11,610 nucleotides of DNA from an uncultured bacterium (GTDB taxonomy: Bacteria > Bacillota > Clostridia > Christensenellales > Pumilibacteraceae): NCBI GenBank assembly GCA_949747725.1, contig CATKFJ010000150.1:1-11610 (forward strand), written 5' to 3'. Position 1 is the stretch's first letter. Each line of letters opens with the position of its first letter. Shown here in pieces: positions 1-7,189 of this stretch. Under the pieces are notes generated by a model. It was not told the origin of the DNA, did no database searches, and saw nothing but the letters and a program-made list of their open reading frames with translations. The position numbers and the translations under genes are program-made.

Positions 1-17
1 CGACGCTCTTCCGATCT
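1..17. other. Illumina adapter remnant (assembly artefact)
   Basis: The first 17 bases, CGACGCTCTTCCGATCT, are identical to the 3' end of the standard Illumina TruSeq universal adapter as known from memory. On the minus strand they read AGATCGGAAGAGCGTCG, the usual adapter read-through sequence. They follow directly on the RecA reading frame after residue 55 (...DAIPT). RecA proteins continue there with Gly-Ser-Leu/Ala, while the adapter would encode RSEER. The genome sequence therefore starts at base 18 and this segment should be trimmed. Confidence 0.95.
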
Positions 18-182
18 CGTAGGTATGGCGTCTACCTGCGTCGCCACGGAATCGGTCATACGCATGATCGAACCCTTACCGTACGTTTTTTCGATCTGAG
101 CAATGGTATCGGCAAGCGCCTTCTCTTTTTCCGACTGAGTCATTTCGGTGTTGTAAACTTTGAACTTTTCTTTCTTATCCAT
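18..182 (-). CDS. recA: RecA recombinase, N-terminal 55 codons (truncated by contig end)
   Basis: This is the start of the recombinase that forms filaments on single-stranded DNA, drives strand exchange and triggers SOS-type LexA self-cleavage. The frame opens at the ATG at 180-182 and encodes 55 residues before adapter sequence begins. Residues 18-42 carry the typical RecA N-terminal helix and the segment IEKTYGKGSIMRM, which corresponds to IEKQFGKGSIMRL in E. coli. The ATPase core lies beyond the contig. A GAGGT ribosome binding site sits 4-5 bases before the ATG. The 14-16 residues before the conserved helix make the N-terminus slightly longer than in E. coli. The gene follows cinA by 21 bases, the common cinA-recA order in Bacillota, so co-transcription is likely. 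No promoter or SOS box is evident in the short gap. Confidence 0.95.
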
Positions 183-203
183 AATTACCTCTTTCGGTTT
201 ATT

Positions 204-1439
204 TTAATGATTTTCGTCGTCGCCCGTTAGCGTGAGCGTGGGCATCAGCGGATTTTGCTGTAACGTCTGTTGCGGCTGAACGACCGATTGCGCCGATTGT
301 TGCGACGCGGTTTGCTGCGGCGCGGCAACCGATTGCGGAGCTGCGTACCGAAGCGGCGCGGCGGCGGCAGCCGCCTGTTGCTGACGGCGCTTTATCTTCT
401 GCGCTTTGTAGCTTACAAGACTTTCGTAAAGAAGGAACAGCGCGTTCTTGACGCCCGACTTGATATTGGTTTCGCGGTCGCCGTCAAACGTATATTTAAT
501 AACGGCTATGCTCTTTTCGCTCGTTATGCCGAGCGCAACATAGCAAAGCCCGAGCGTCGCGTTCTGAACGGACGGACCGGCGTTGCCGGTAGTTGCGATA
601 GCAATGTCGCAATCGCCGCTGTTCATTAGTCCGAGCGCCATACCGTACGCGGTATCGCCGCTTACTGCGCCTTTTTCGGCTATAACTTCGAGCGGAACAC
701 CCAAACGCTTGTTTTTGGACGCTACCGAATAGCTTACTATATCTTCCATCAAATATTCGCTCGCGCCGGCAAGCGACGTAAACGCCGAACCGAGCGCGCC
801 GCCCGTAAAAGATTCGGCGATTTTTATTTTAAGCCCTTCTTCTTTAAGCACGCGCGCAACGCGTTCCGCTATAGAGATGCGCTCGTACGAATAGGTACAG
901 CCGTAAAGTATCTCGTTCAGTTTGAGCGAAATGCCGTTCATCTCTTCCTTAGCCATGTTAGCCGAACACCGAGCGTGAACTTCGCACTCCAAAAAATCGG
1001 GGAAAAATCCGAGCTGTACTCTGCTCTTTTTAGACAAATAGTCCTTAAGCAACGTTTTAAGCTCTTCCACAGACTTGCCGTATGTTTTGAAAACGATCAC
1101 GCCGAACCGTTTTTTGCTCTTTTTATTGAGCAACGGTATGAATTTATTCTTTATAAACTCGCCGTCGGCAACGCGCACGACGCTGTGCAAAATTCCGTCC
1201 AATTCGAAATGATCGGGACAGGACGACAGCGTGTCCTTATAAGTATTGTAAAACGCAGTCGTATTCCCTTCGATAACAATAGCGTCGCATACGGTACGCA
1301 TTTGCGCAAGCGCAAAGTCAATGCGTTCGGGTTCGACAAGCATAAACACATCGGCGCTATGCCCGTTGTCGAACAACGCGATCTTAGCTTCGCGTTCATC
1401 GATCGATCTGCGTTCGATTGACAAAAATCCGACCTTCAT
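204..1439 (-). CDS. cinA: Divergent CinA-like protein: altered N-terminal domain, CinA C-terminal (nicotinamide-nucleotide amidase type) domain, Gln/Ala-rich tail
   Basis: The 411-residue product is placed as CinA by its C-terminal domain (about residues 185-345) and by its pgsA-cinA-recA position. Visible motifs are AESFTGG (208-214; usual form AESCTGG), KNKRLGV (242-248), GAVS (257-260) and TTGNAGP (283-289). In characterised relatives this domain deamidates nicotinamide mononucleotide. Residues 1-184 should be the MoCF/COG1058 domain, but the GTELLxG and GGLGPTxDD motifs are absent and the region is shorter than usual. Residues 351-411 form a low-complexity tail rich in Gln, Ala and Pro. 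The Cys-to-Phe change in AES(C/F)TGG and the loss of the glycine-rich end of the TGxAGP motif may alter activity (inference). The ATG overlaps the pgsA stop in TGATG, with GGAGG four bases upstream, which indicates translational coupling. Confidence 0.85.
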   Translation of the reverse strand: MKVGFLSIERRSIDEREAKIALFDNGHSADVFMLVEPERIDFALAQMRTVCDAIVIEGNTTAFYNTYKDTLSSCPDHFELDGILHSVVRVADGEFIKNKFIPLLNKKSKKRFGVIVFKTYGKSVEELKTLLKDYLSKKSRVQLGFFPDFLECEVHARCSANMAKEEMNGISLKLNEILYGCTYSYERISIAERVARVLKEEGLKIKIAESFTGGALGSAFTSLAGASEYLMEDIVSYSVASKNKRLGVPLEVIAEKGAVSGDTAYGMALGLMNSGDCDIAIATTGNAGPSVQNATLGLCYVALGITSEKSIAVIKYTFDGDRETNIKSGVKNALFLLYESLVSYKAQKIKRRQQQAAAAAAPLRYAAPQSVAAPQQTASQQSAQSVVQPQQTLQQNPLMPTLTLTGDDENH

Positions 1440-2029
1440 CAGTCCTCCAAAACACTTCTGTTCTTAACTATATAATGCACGCCCGATATTACCGTGAGTA
1501 CAGTCGCAAGCGACAACAGTCCGAATCCGCCGTAATAGAACACAAGTCCGGCGGTCGGATTCCAAGCGTAAAAATCAACTACCGGCAACAAAGCGAACAA
1601 CGCCATCATTTGAACTAAGGTTTTTATTTTGCCGAATATATCCGCTGCCATGACCACGTGTTTGTCAGCAGCCACCGTTCTGAAAACGCTTATCATAAGC
1701 TCGCGCGAAAGAATAAGCATTGTATAAACAGCCGTTAAGATCTTGAAAACATGCACGGGCGCTACAATGGGATCGGTAACGCATATAGCGATCAAAGAAC
1801 ATGCTATTAACATCTTGTCCGCTATCGGGTCGGTAAACTTGCCGAAGTTGGTGACAAGGTTGTGCTTGCGAGCAAGATATCCGTCAAAGAAGTCGGTAAG
1901 GCACGCAATAAAATACACTCCGAGCGCGGCGACGGTATGCCCTTCGAATTCCACAAAATACAGCGCGATGAACACCGGTATCATTAAAATTCGGAATATC
2001 GTCAATTTATTGGGTAAATTTATTTTCAT
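1439..2029 (-). CDS. pgsA: CDP-diacylglycerol-glycerol-3-phosphate 3-phosphatidyltransferase (PgsA)
   Basis: This integral membrane enzyme makes phosphatidylglycerol phosphate from CDP-diacylglycerol and glycerol 3-phosphate, the committed step to phosphatidylglycerol and cardiolipin. The 196-residue protein carries the complete CDP-alcohol phosphatidyltransferase signature, with D46, D49-G50, A53-R54, G63, D67 and D71 at the expected spacing. It also has several hydrophobic segments and the PgsA-like GKIKTLVQM motif after the central helices. I place the start at the ATG at 2027-2029, giving MKINLPNKLT. An upstream in-frame GTG at 2039-2041 lies inside the ribosome binding site and is unlikely to be used. 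It lies 43 bases after rimO and its TGA stop overlaps the cinA ATG. No anomaly is visible in the enzyme. Confidence 0.94.
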   Translation of the reverse strand: MKINLPNKLTIFRILMIPVFIALYFVEFEGHTVAALGVYFIACLTDFFDGYLARKHNLVTNFGKFTDPIADKMLIACSLIAICVTDPIVAPVHVFKILTAVYTMLILSRELMISVFRTVAADKHVVMAADIFGKIKTLVQMMALFALLPVVDFYAWNPTAGLVFYYGGFGLLSLATVLTVISGVHYIVKNRSVLED

Positions 2030-2037
2030 ATCGCGCT

Positions 2038-2045
2038 TCACCTCC
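2038..2045 (-). promoter_or_regulatory. Strong ribosome binding site of pgsA
   Basis: The minus strand reads GGAGGTGA, an eight-base match to the anti-Shine-Dalgarno complement, eight bases before the ATG at 2029. The alternative GTG start at 2041 would use the last G of GGAGG itself, so this site settles the choice of start. Confidence 0.8.
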
Positions 2046-2072
2046 GCAACCGCTTATTTCTTTTATCTGTAT

Positions 2073-3425
2073 TCAATCTTCCGCACTGCAGTCCGCAGAA
2101 ACGCATTTTCCGTAAAGATCGTAATTATCGCATTTTGTTACGGTTATATCGTAAAGCTTACCTACGTCTACGCGGTCCGCTTTAAAATATACGACGCCGT
2201 CGACATCGGGAGCTTGAAATAACGCTCTGCCTACAAACAAATTTTTATCGAAATCGACGTCCTCGTATCTGACTTTTACGGTTTTGCCTATAAACGAATT
2301 ATTGAATTCGCGCGTTACGCAGGTACATATTCTGCCCAACGCGTTTACGCGCTTTATCTTATCCGACTTTTTAACTTGATTGGGCAAATGCGCCGCCGCC
2401 GTGCCGTCCTCTTTGGAATATGCAAACACTCCGGCGTAGTCGGGTTTTACGCGCTTCACGAACGCGCAAAGCTCATCGAATTCCTTTTGAGTTTCGCCCG
2501 GGAAACCGACCATTAGCGTAGTGCGAACGGTTATTCCGCGTTTGTGAAGCTTGTTGATAAGCTTTTCGATCGCCGCGCCCGTAGTGCGCCTGTTCATTAA
2601 CTTGAGTATCTTATCCGAACAGTGCTGAATGGGAATATCTATATACTTGGCAATATTCCGCGACGCGGCTATCTTATCTATAAGCTCGTCCGAAACCTCT
2701 TCAGGATAACAGTACATAAGTCTTAACACAGCGTCTACGGACTCGAGCTCGGTCAACAGTTCCGCAAGCGAACTGCCTTGATCGCGCCCGTAACGCGATA
2801 CGTCTTGAGCGACTAATATAATTTCTTGCACGCCGTCGGCAACAAGCTTTTCCGCTTCCCGTTTGATATCCGCGATCGGACGCGAACGGTATGCGCCGCG
2901 TATCGACGGTATGGTACAGAACGTACATTTATTATTACAGCCTTCGGCTATTTTCAAATACGCCACGTGCGGAAAAGTCGTGAGCAACCTACCGCAGTTT
3001 TCTGCCGCCGCAAACTCGGCGCAAGCTCCGTCCGCTTGAAGGACTGCGGTTGCCGCCGTTTCGGCGTGTTCGGCAGCATCCGATACTCCGGCAACGTCGA
3101 GTATTTTATCGTACTCGAACGCGCCCAAAAACGCATCCACTTCCGGCAGAGCCGATACAAGCTCGTCGCGGTGTTTCTGCGGCAAACAGCCCGTAACAAT
3201 AAGTTTTTCGCACTTTCCCGATTTTTTAAACTCGGCGCACTGCAAAATATTATCTATACTCTCTTCGCGCGCACTCTCGATAAACGCGCACGTATTGACT
3301 ATTATGATCTGCGCGTCCGCAATATCGCTGACAGCGCAGCCGCCGCGCACAAGCCTGTAAAGCATATGCTCGGTATCAACTCTGTTCTTATCACAGCCTA
3401 ACGATATTACGGCTACGTTTTTCAT
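2073..3425 (-). CDS. rimO: Ribosomal protein S12 methylthiotransferase RimO
   Basis: This radical-SAM enzyme adds a methylthio group to a conserved aspartate of ribosomal protein S12. In order, the 450 residues contain the UPF0004 N-terminal domain with Cys11 (SLGCDKN), Cys46 (VNTCAF) and Cys80 (VTGCLPQ) for the auxiliary iron-sulfur cluster. The radical-SAM CxxxCxxC motif follows at Cys163, Cys167 and Cys170, then the core with YIDIPIQHCSD, then a C-terminal TRAM domain. The TRAM segment GRALFQAPDVDG is the RimO form and separates it from the tRNA enzyme MiaB. An Ala-rich linker at about 113-148 joins the two cluster domains and looks somewhat long. AAGGAA precedes the ATG. The gene lies 67 bases after ftsK and 43 bases before pgsA, as in many Clostridia. 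Confidence 0.94.
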   Translation of the reverse strand: MKNVAVISLGCDKNRVDTEHMLYRLVRGGCAVSDIADAQIIIVNTCAFIESAREESIDNILQCAEFKKSGKCEKLIVTGCLPQKHRDELVSALPEVDAFLGAFEYDKILDVAGVSDAAEHAETAATAVLQADGACAEFAAAENCGRLLTTFPHVAYLKIAEGCNNKCTFCTIPSIRGAYRSRPIADIKREAEKLVADGVQEIILVAQDVSRYGRDQGSSLAELLTELESVDAVLRLMYCYPEEVSDELIDKIAASRNIAKYIDIPIQHCSDKILKLMNRRTTGAAIEKLINKLHKRGITVRTTLMVGFPGETQKEFDELCAFVKRVKPDYAGVFAYSKEDGTAAAHLPNQVKKSDKIKRVNALGRICTCVTREFNNSFIGKTVKVRYEDVDFDKNLFVGRALFQAPDVDGVVYFKADRVDVGKLYDITVTKCDNYDLYGKCVSADCSAED

Positions 3426-3492
3426 AAGTCTTGTTTCCTTGGATTTCTGTTTATAAATATTTACCGAACGGAACGTATTTGCAACGACATAA

Positions 3493-6400
3493 TTAAGATT
3501 CGTCGGGATCGTGACCGAAAATTTCTTTATACTGTTCCGCAGTCATCAGAACGTCGCGCGGCTTGTTGTTACCCGTACTCGGTCCTATATAACCGCTGTC
3601 TTCCATGCTGTCGATTATGCGCGCGGCGCGAGCATAACCTATGGAGAACCTGCGCTGAATGACCGATGTGGATATCTGTTTACTGCGGATCGCGTGCGCC
3701 ATAATACGTTGCGCAAGCGGATCGATCCCCGGACCGTCGTCGTTATTTCCGCCGCTCATGCCGCCGCCGGACGAACCGTTGGAACTGTTGCAAACAAAGT
3801 TTTCGGCTTCCAAGTCGAAATCACATTCGTAATGTTCTTTTAGATATCCTACTACCGACAAAATTTCCGGACCGTCTACAAACGAACCCTGAACACGGCG
3901 CGGAGCCATAGCGTCTTGCGGATAGAACAGCATATCGCCGTTGCCGCGCAACGCTTCCGCACCAACCTCGTCGATTATGATACGCGAGTTTGTAGCGTCT
4001 TTAACCGCAAAAGCGATACGGCTTGTAAGGTTTGCTTTTATCGTACCTGTAATAACGTCCGCAGACGGGCGTTGGGTCGCGACGATAAGATGTATACCGG
4101 CAGCTCTCGCCAAAGCCGCGATCGAGCTGATCTTTGCTTCTATCTCGCCCGAAACTTGCGAACCCATAAGTGTTGCAAGCTCGTCGATTATTACGACTAT
4201 ATGCGGCAGTTTATCTATCTTGCCGCTTGCGACCTCGGGCAGCGCATTATACTCGGCAAGCTTACTGCACGCATATTTTTGCAGTACGGTATACCTGCGC
4301 TCCATTTCGCCAGCCGCCCACTTGAGCGCATTGAGCGCGTCGTTGGGTTCGCTTATGGTTTTTTCGAACAGCAAGTGCGGCATGCCGCGATACTTACTGA
4401 ACTCGACGCGTTTGGGATCGATAAGAATAAATCTCAAATCCTCGGGGCTTGCCTTGTACAGCAAGCTGACGATCAAGCTGTTAAGTCCGGCGCTCTTACC
4501 GCTACCCGTTTGACCGGCTATAAGAAGATGCGGTATCTTTTCGAGATCGCAAACTATTATGTCGCCGCCGAGGTCTTTACCTACCGAGAATACAAGCGGC
4601 GATTTAGGCTTATTGAACGTAGCGGAATTCACTATATCGCGCAGACCGACTATAGACTTGCTCTTATTGGGAATTTCCACGCCGACAGCGCGCTTATTGG
4701 GAATGGGCGCCTCTACGCGCACGCTGCCGCACGCAAGCTCGTAAGCTATATCCACGGCAAGCCCCTCTATCCCCTTAACGGAAGTACCCGACGGAACGTC
4801 TATTTCGTATCGCGTTACCTGCGGCCCCGGCACTATGTTGGTAACGGTTACCTGAACCTTCAAGAACCGCGAGACCACCTGTTCCAATATCTGTTTGTTT
4901 GTATTAAGCTCGTCCGGCGAAGCGTCTTGACTTTCGTATACTTTAAGAAGGTCGATGGGCGGCGGCGCATAATTATATTTTTTGTACCGTCTTACGTCGG
5001 ACGCGACAACCGATTCCTCCGCTTTTTCGCGCAGTACGGACTCTATGGATATCTGATTTTCGAGCGGACTGTTGCCCTTTTGACGTTTGGGTGCAGGCTT
5101 TGATACTTCCTGTTTTTCTTCGTCCTCTGCCGTTATATACATGCCCGAAAGGTCTTCGCCGCTTATGAGATCGCTCACATTATCGTGACGCTCCGACATA
5201 TCGATCGCCGGCGCGCTCGATATGATAAGCGAGCCGTCGAGAATATCGTCGGATAAAATCCTGCTCTCGGCGGAATCGGGCATTGCATATTCTGTTTTAT
5301 TCGGCGCGACAAGCGGCGACTGAGGATTGCTTCCGTCCATGATCTCCTCGCGCTCGTCCTCTTCCTCGACGTGCTCGACTGCCGATTCGGGCGCAACAGA
5401 ATGTCTCTCGCGCACTTCGAATGCGTCTATTATATCGTCGGGCTTAAACTTATCCGTTTCGAGCGGATAAACTTTAGGCTCTTGGAATACGGTTTGTTCT
5501 TCCGCGGCGCGCACTGTTTTATCTTCCGAGCTTATCTGTCCGAGCGCGGAGTTGAGTGCGTCGACAAGCGGCGCGGACGCGTCGATTATCGTTTCCACGG
5601 GTTCGAGCTTGCTCGGTGCGGTAGGCATATCGAACACGGGCGGTTCGCCAAATCCGCCGCCGCCCGAACGACCGCCCTCTATTATTTCGAGATCGCGGCG
5701 CATGCGCGCTTCGTTTTGCTCTTCGAGACGTGTATGGATCTCGTCCGCTTCGGCGTTCATTATGCCGTCGTCGTTGAATTCCAAATGCTTTTCGAGCGGA
5801 AAATACAATTCGTGAAGGTTGTCCGGCGTGCCGTCATAATCCAATCTGCGCGGCATATTGTCCGCATCGGCACGGTTCTCTGCGGAAACATGCGCGTCGT
5901 TATTTACTCGCACATACGGCTCCGCGGTGGCATAAGACTGCTGACGGACATACTTCTTGTCTTCGGCGTCGACGATATCCGGCTCGGACAACTCGCTCGC
6001 ACGCTTATATTCGGCAACGGACTGTTTTTTTATAGCGTCGGCGTCGCCGTACAGTTTAAATTTAGCGGCTGCGCTGCGGTCTTCGTCGACGGCCGTATCG
6101 CGCTCGATCACCGGCGATTTGGCGTAATCGCTCACGTTGCGGCGCGTATCGGTGGGGATGTCCGAAGATCTTCCGGATTCCACTTGAATACCTATCGACG
6201 TAGGTTCTATAGTAGACACAAACAGTCCGGACTGCGGCGCCGCGGCTATAACGCGTTGCGCAGGCAAGCCCGACGACATACCGGAATATTCCGGAACGGT
6301 CGGTTCCGACGGGATCGACTTTTGTTTCGTGTTTGCCGAACGGTTTTTTATCCTGCTTATCGCATCGGTCATTATTATAACAAGCACGATTATCGCCAGA

Positions 6401-6864
6401 GAAAAAACTATATAGCACGCGATTTCGGTAATAAGCGATTTAAGCCCGAATGCAATGACCCCCATTATAACGCCGCCGACAGAATATTTGGCGGCATAGG
6501 TATCGCCTATATAATCGGAAAAACTCCCTTTCAAAAACGAATGCGTAGACGCAAGCTGAAGAATAATAAGCGAACACAACACAAGAAATACGGTGCATAT
6601 CAATGTTTTGGTAGATACACGGGCAACCGTCCTGTGCGTTAATACAAATACACCCAAAATGAGTATACCGAGAAGCAAGGGGTACGCCGCAATGCCGAAC
6701 ACACCGAGCATTACGCCGAAAATGGCCTCACTGAACACACCGAGTATAGGCTTTATAACAATACATAACAATAAAAACGCCGAGATTACGATTAGCGTAA
6801 TGCCGAGCACGTCGTGGTTTCTGCCGTTATTGCTTTTTCTGTTTCTGTTTTTGTTCTGCGCCAC
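3493..6864 (-). CDS. ftsK: FtsK/SpoIIIE-type DNA translocase with unusually long linker
   Basis: This membrane-anchored hexameric ATPase pumps chromosomal DNA through the division or sporulation septum. Residues about 20-165 hold roughly four hydrophobic membrane segments. Residues about 170-640 form a charged, acidic, mostly low-similarity linker. The motor follows: Walker A GQTGSGKS (784-791), Walker B VVIIDE (890-895), and the conserved RPSADVITGTIKANLTSRI stretch after it. A Gly/Ser/Asn-rich hinge (1027-1046) leads to the winged-helix gamma domain (about 1048-1110, with FSIGYARAARIID), which reads polar DNA signals. At 1123 residues it is longer than B. subtilis SpoIIIE (about 790) because of the linker. 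Start is the GTG at 6862-6864, preceded by GAGG eight bases upstream and by its own promoter. I cannot tell from sequence whether its main role is vegetative or sporulation. Confidence 0.95.
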   Translation of the reverse strand: MAQNKNRNRKSNNGRNHDVLGITLIVISAFLLLCIVIKPILGVFSEAIFGVMLGVFGIAAYPLLLGILILGVFVLTHRTVARVSTKTLICTVFLVLCSLIILQLASTHSFLKGSFSDYIGDTYAAKYSVGGVIMGVIAFGLKSLITEIACYIVFSLAIIVLVIIMTDAISRIKNRSANTKQKSIPSEPTVPEYSGMSSGLPAQRVIAAAPQSGLFVSTIEPTSIGIQVESGRSSDIPTDTRRNVSDYAKSPVIERDTAVDEDRSAAAKFKLYGDADAIKKQSVAEYKRASELSEPDIVDAEDKKYVRQQSYATAEPYVRVNNDAHVSAENRADADNMPRRLDYDGTPDNLHELYFPLEKHLEFNDDGIMNAEADEIHTRLEEQNEARMRRDLEIIEGGRSGGGGFGEPPVFDMPTAPSKLEPVETIIDASAPLVDALNSALGQISSEDKTVRAAEEQTVFQEPKVYPLETDKFKPDDIIDAFEVRERHSVAPESAVEHVEEEDEREEIMDGSNPQSPLVAPNKTEYAMPDSAESRILSDDILDGSLIISSAPAIDMSERHDNVSDLISGEDLSGMYITAEDEEKQEVSKPAPKRQKGNSPLENQISIESVLREKAEESVVASDVRRYKKYNYAPPPIDLLKVYESQDASPDELNTNKQILEQVVSRFLKVQVTVTNIVPGPQVTRYEIDVPSGTSVKGIEGLAVDIAYELACGSVRVEAPIPNKRAVGVEIPNKSKSIVGLRDIVNSATFNKPKSPLVFSVGKDLGGDIIVCDLEKIPHLLIAGQTGSGKSAGLNSLIVSLLYKASPEDLRFILIDPKRVEFSKYRGMPHLLFEKTISEPNDALNALKWAAGEMERRYTVLQKYACSKLAEYNALPEVASGKIDKLPHIVVIIDELATLMGSQVSGEIEAKISSIAALARAAGIHLIVATQRPSADVITGTIKANLTSRIAFAVKDATNSRIIIDEVGAEALRGNGDMLFYPQDAMAPRRVQGSFVDGPEILSVVGYLKEHYECDFDLEAENFVCNSSNGSSGGGMSGGNNDDGPGIDPLAQRIMAHAIRSKQISTSVIQRRFSIGYARAARIIDSMEDSGYIGPSTGNNKPRDVLMTAEQYKEIFGHDPDES

Positions 6865-6921
6865 TGTATTAACCTCGATAAAAAGTCATAGAAAAACCAC
6901 TGCATATTTCTACGCATATCA

Positions 6922-6950
6922 ATTATAACATAGTACGCCTTACTTTTCAA
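6922..6950 (-). promoter_or_regulatory. Sigma-A type promoter of ftsK
   Basis: The minus strand carries TTGAAA (6945-6950) and TATAAT (6922-6927) separated by exactly 17 bases. The -10 is a perfect consensus and the -35 matches five of six bases if TTGACA is taken as TTGAAA. Transcription would start near 6915 and give a leader of about 50 bases to the GTG at 6864. It probably drives ftsK-rimO-pgsA-cinA-recA as a unit separate from the pnp group. Confidence 0.75.
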
Positions 6951-6953
6951 GGC

Positions 6954-6981
6954 TTTTAAAGCAATTTTATGCGCTTTAAAA
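6954..6981. repeat. Perfect 9-bp inverted repeat upstream of the ftsK promoter
   Basis: The plus strand has TTTTAAAGC (6954-6962), a 10-base spacer, and GCTTTAAAA (6973-6981), a perfect dyad. It ends three bases before the -35 box. It could be an operator, an AT-rich UP-like element or a weak hairpin. On the minus strand it is not followed by a T-run, so it is not a convincing terminator for the upstream genes. Confidence 0.5.
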
Positions 6982-7003
6982 AACTTTTTTATATTTTTAT
7001 GTA

Positions 7004-7099
7004 TTAACCTTTTTCGGCAAGAATATAGCTTTCATCTATCCGAGCGAACACTTCTTCCGCATCTACCGAACCGTCGAGGCACATCGTGAACCAGCTCTT
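7004..7099 (-). pseudogene. Remnant of a YjbR/MmcQ-like (DUF419) protein, C-terminal end only
   Basis: A short minus-strand frame encodes 31 residues, KSWFTMCLDGSVDAEEVFAR followed by IDESYILAEKG, and ends in TAA. It resembles the C-terminus of the small YjbR/MmcQ DNA-binding-fold family, where a Lys-x-Trp is followed by a LDGxxxDEE segment and a final DxSY helix. The family is normally about 90-120 residues, so most is missing. A TAA directly precedes the Lys codon. In another frame just upstream, the residues IYIHVTPK would join the Lys-Ser-Trp if one base were added to the AAAA run, which suggests a frameshifted relic. No start codon or ribosome binding site fits. The family call is from memory of its pattern and is moderate. 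Confidence 0.5.
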
Positions 7100-7189
7100 T
7101 TAGGCGTAACATGAATGTAAATATTTTCGATAACAGATCGCCCGTACTGAATGACGAAAAACCGTATTCTCAAAGCAACGGCGAACATA

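Larger units (their letters stand above)
6865..7003. other. Intergenic segment upstream of ftsK, no gene
   Basis: Together with the relic next to it, this is the only long non-coding stretch in the window (6865-7189). It is AT-rich. It holds the ftsK ribosome binding site (minus-strand GAGG at 6873-6876), the promoter at 6922-6950, the dyad at 6954-6981 and a T-rich block (plus strand) at 6985-7000. I see no coding potential here. Confidence 0.6.

Noticed and set aside
2039..2041. Upstream GTG start for pgsA
   Set aside because: The GTG shares its first base with the GGAGG ribosome binding site. The ATG at 2029 has ideal spacing and gives the usual PgsA N-terminus.
3426..3492. Promoter in the ftsK-rimO gap (TTGCAA-17-AATATT)
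   Set aside because: The -10 match is poor and the gap is short. Read-through from the ftsK promoter is sufficient.
3916..5103. Long plus-strand open frame (395 codons)
   Set aside because: It is antisense to the FtsK motor with its Walker A and B motifs. No recognisable domain and no ribosome binding context.
5371..6642. Long plus-strand open frame (423 codons)
   Set aside because: It lies opposite the FtsK membrane and linker region. Its translation is Arg/Tyr/Phe-rich without motifs, typical of an antisense shadow created by codon bias.
7157..7181. Possible terminator after the dUTPase gene (CCGT...ACGG then TTTTT on the minus strand)
   Set aside because: The stem is only four base pairs with a 12-base loop, too weak to call, although the T-run is in the right place.
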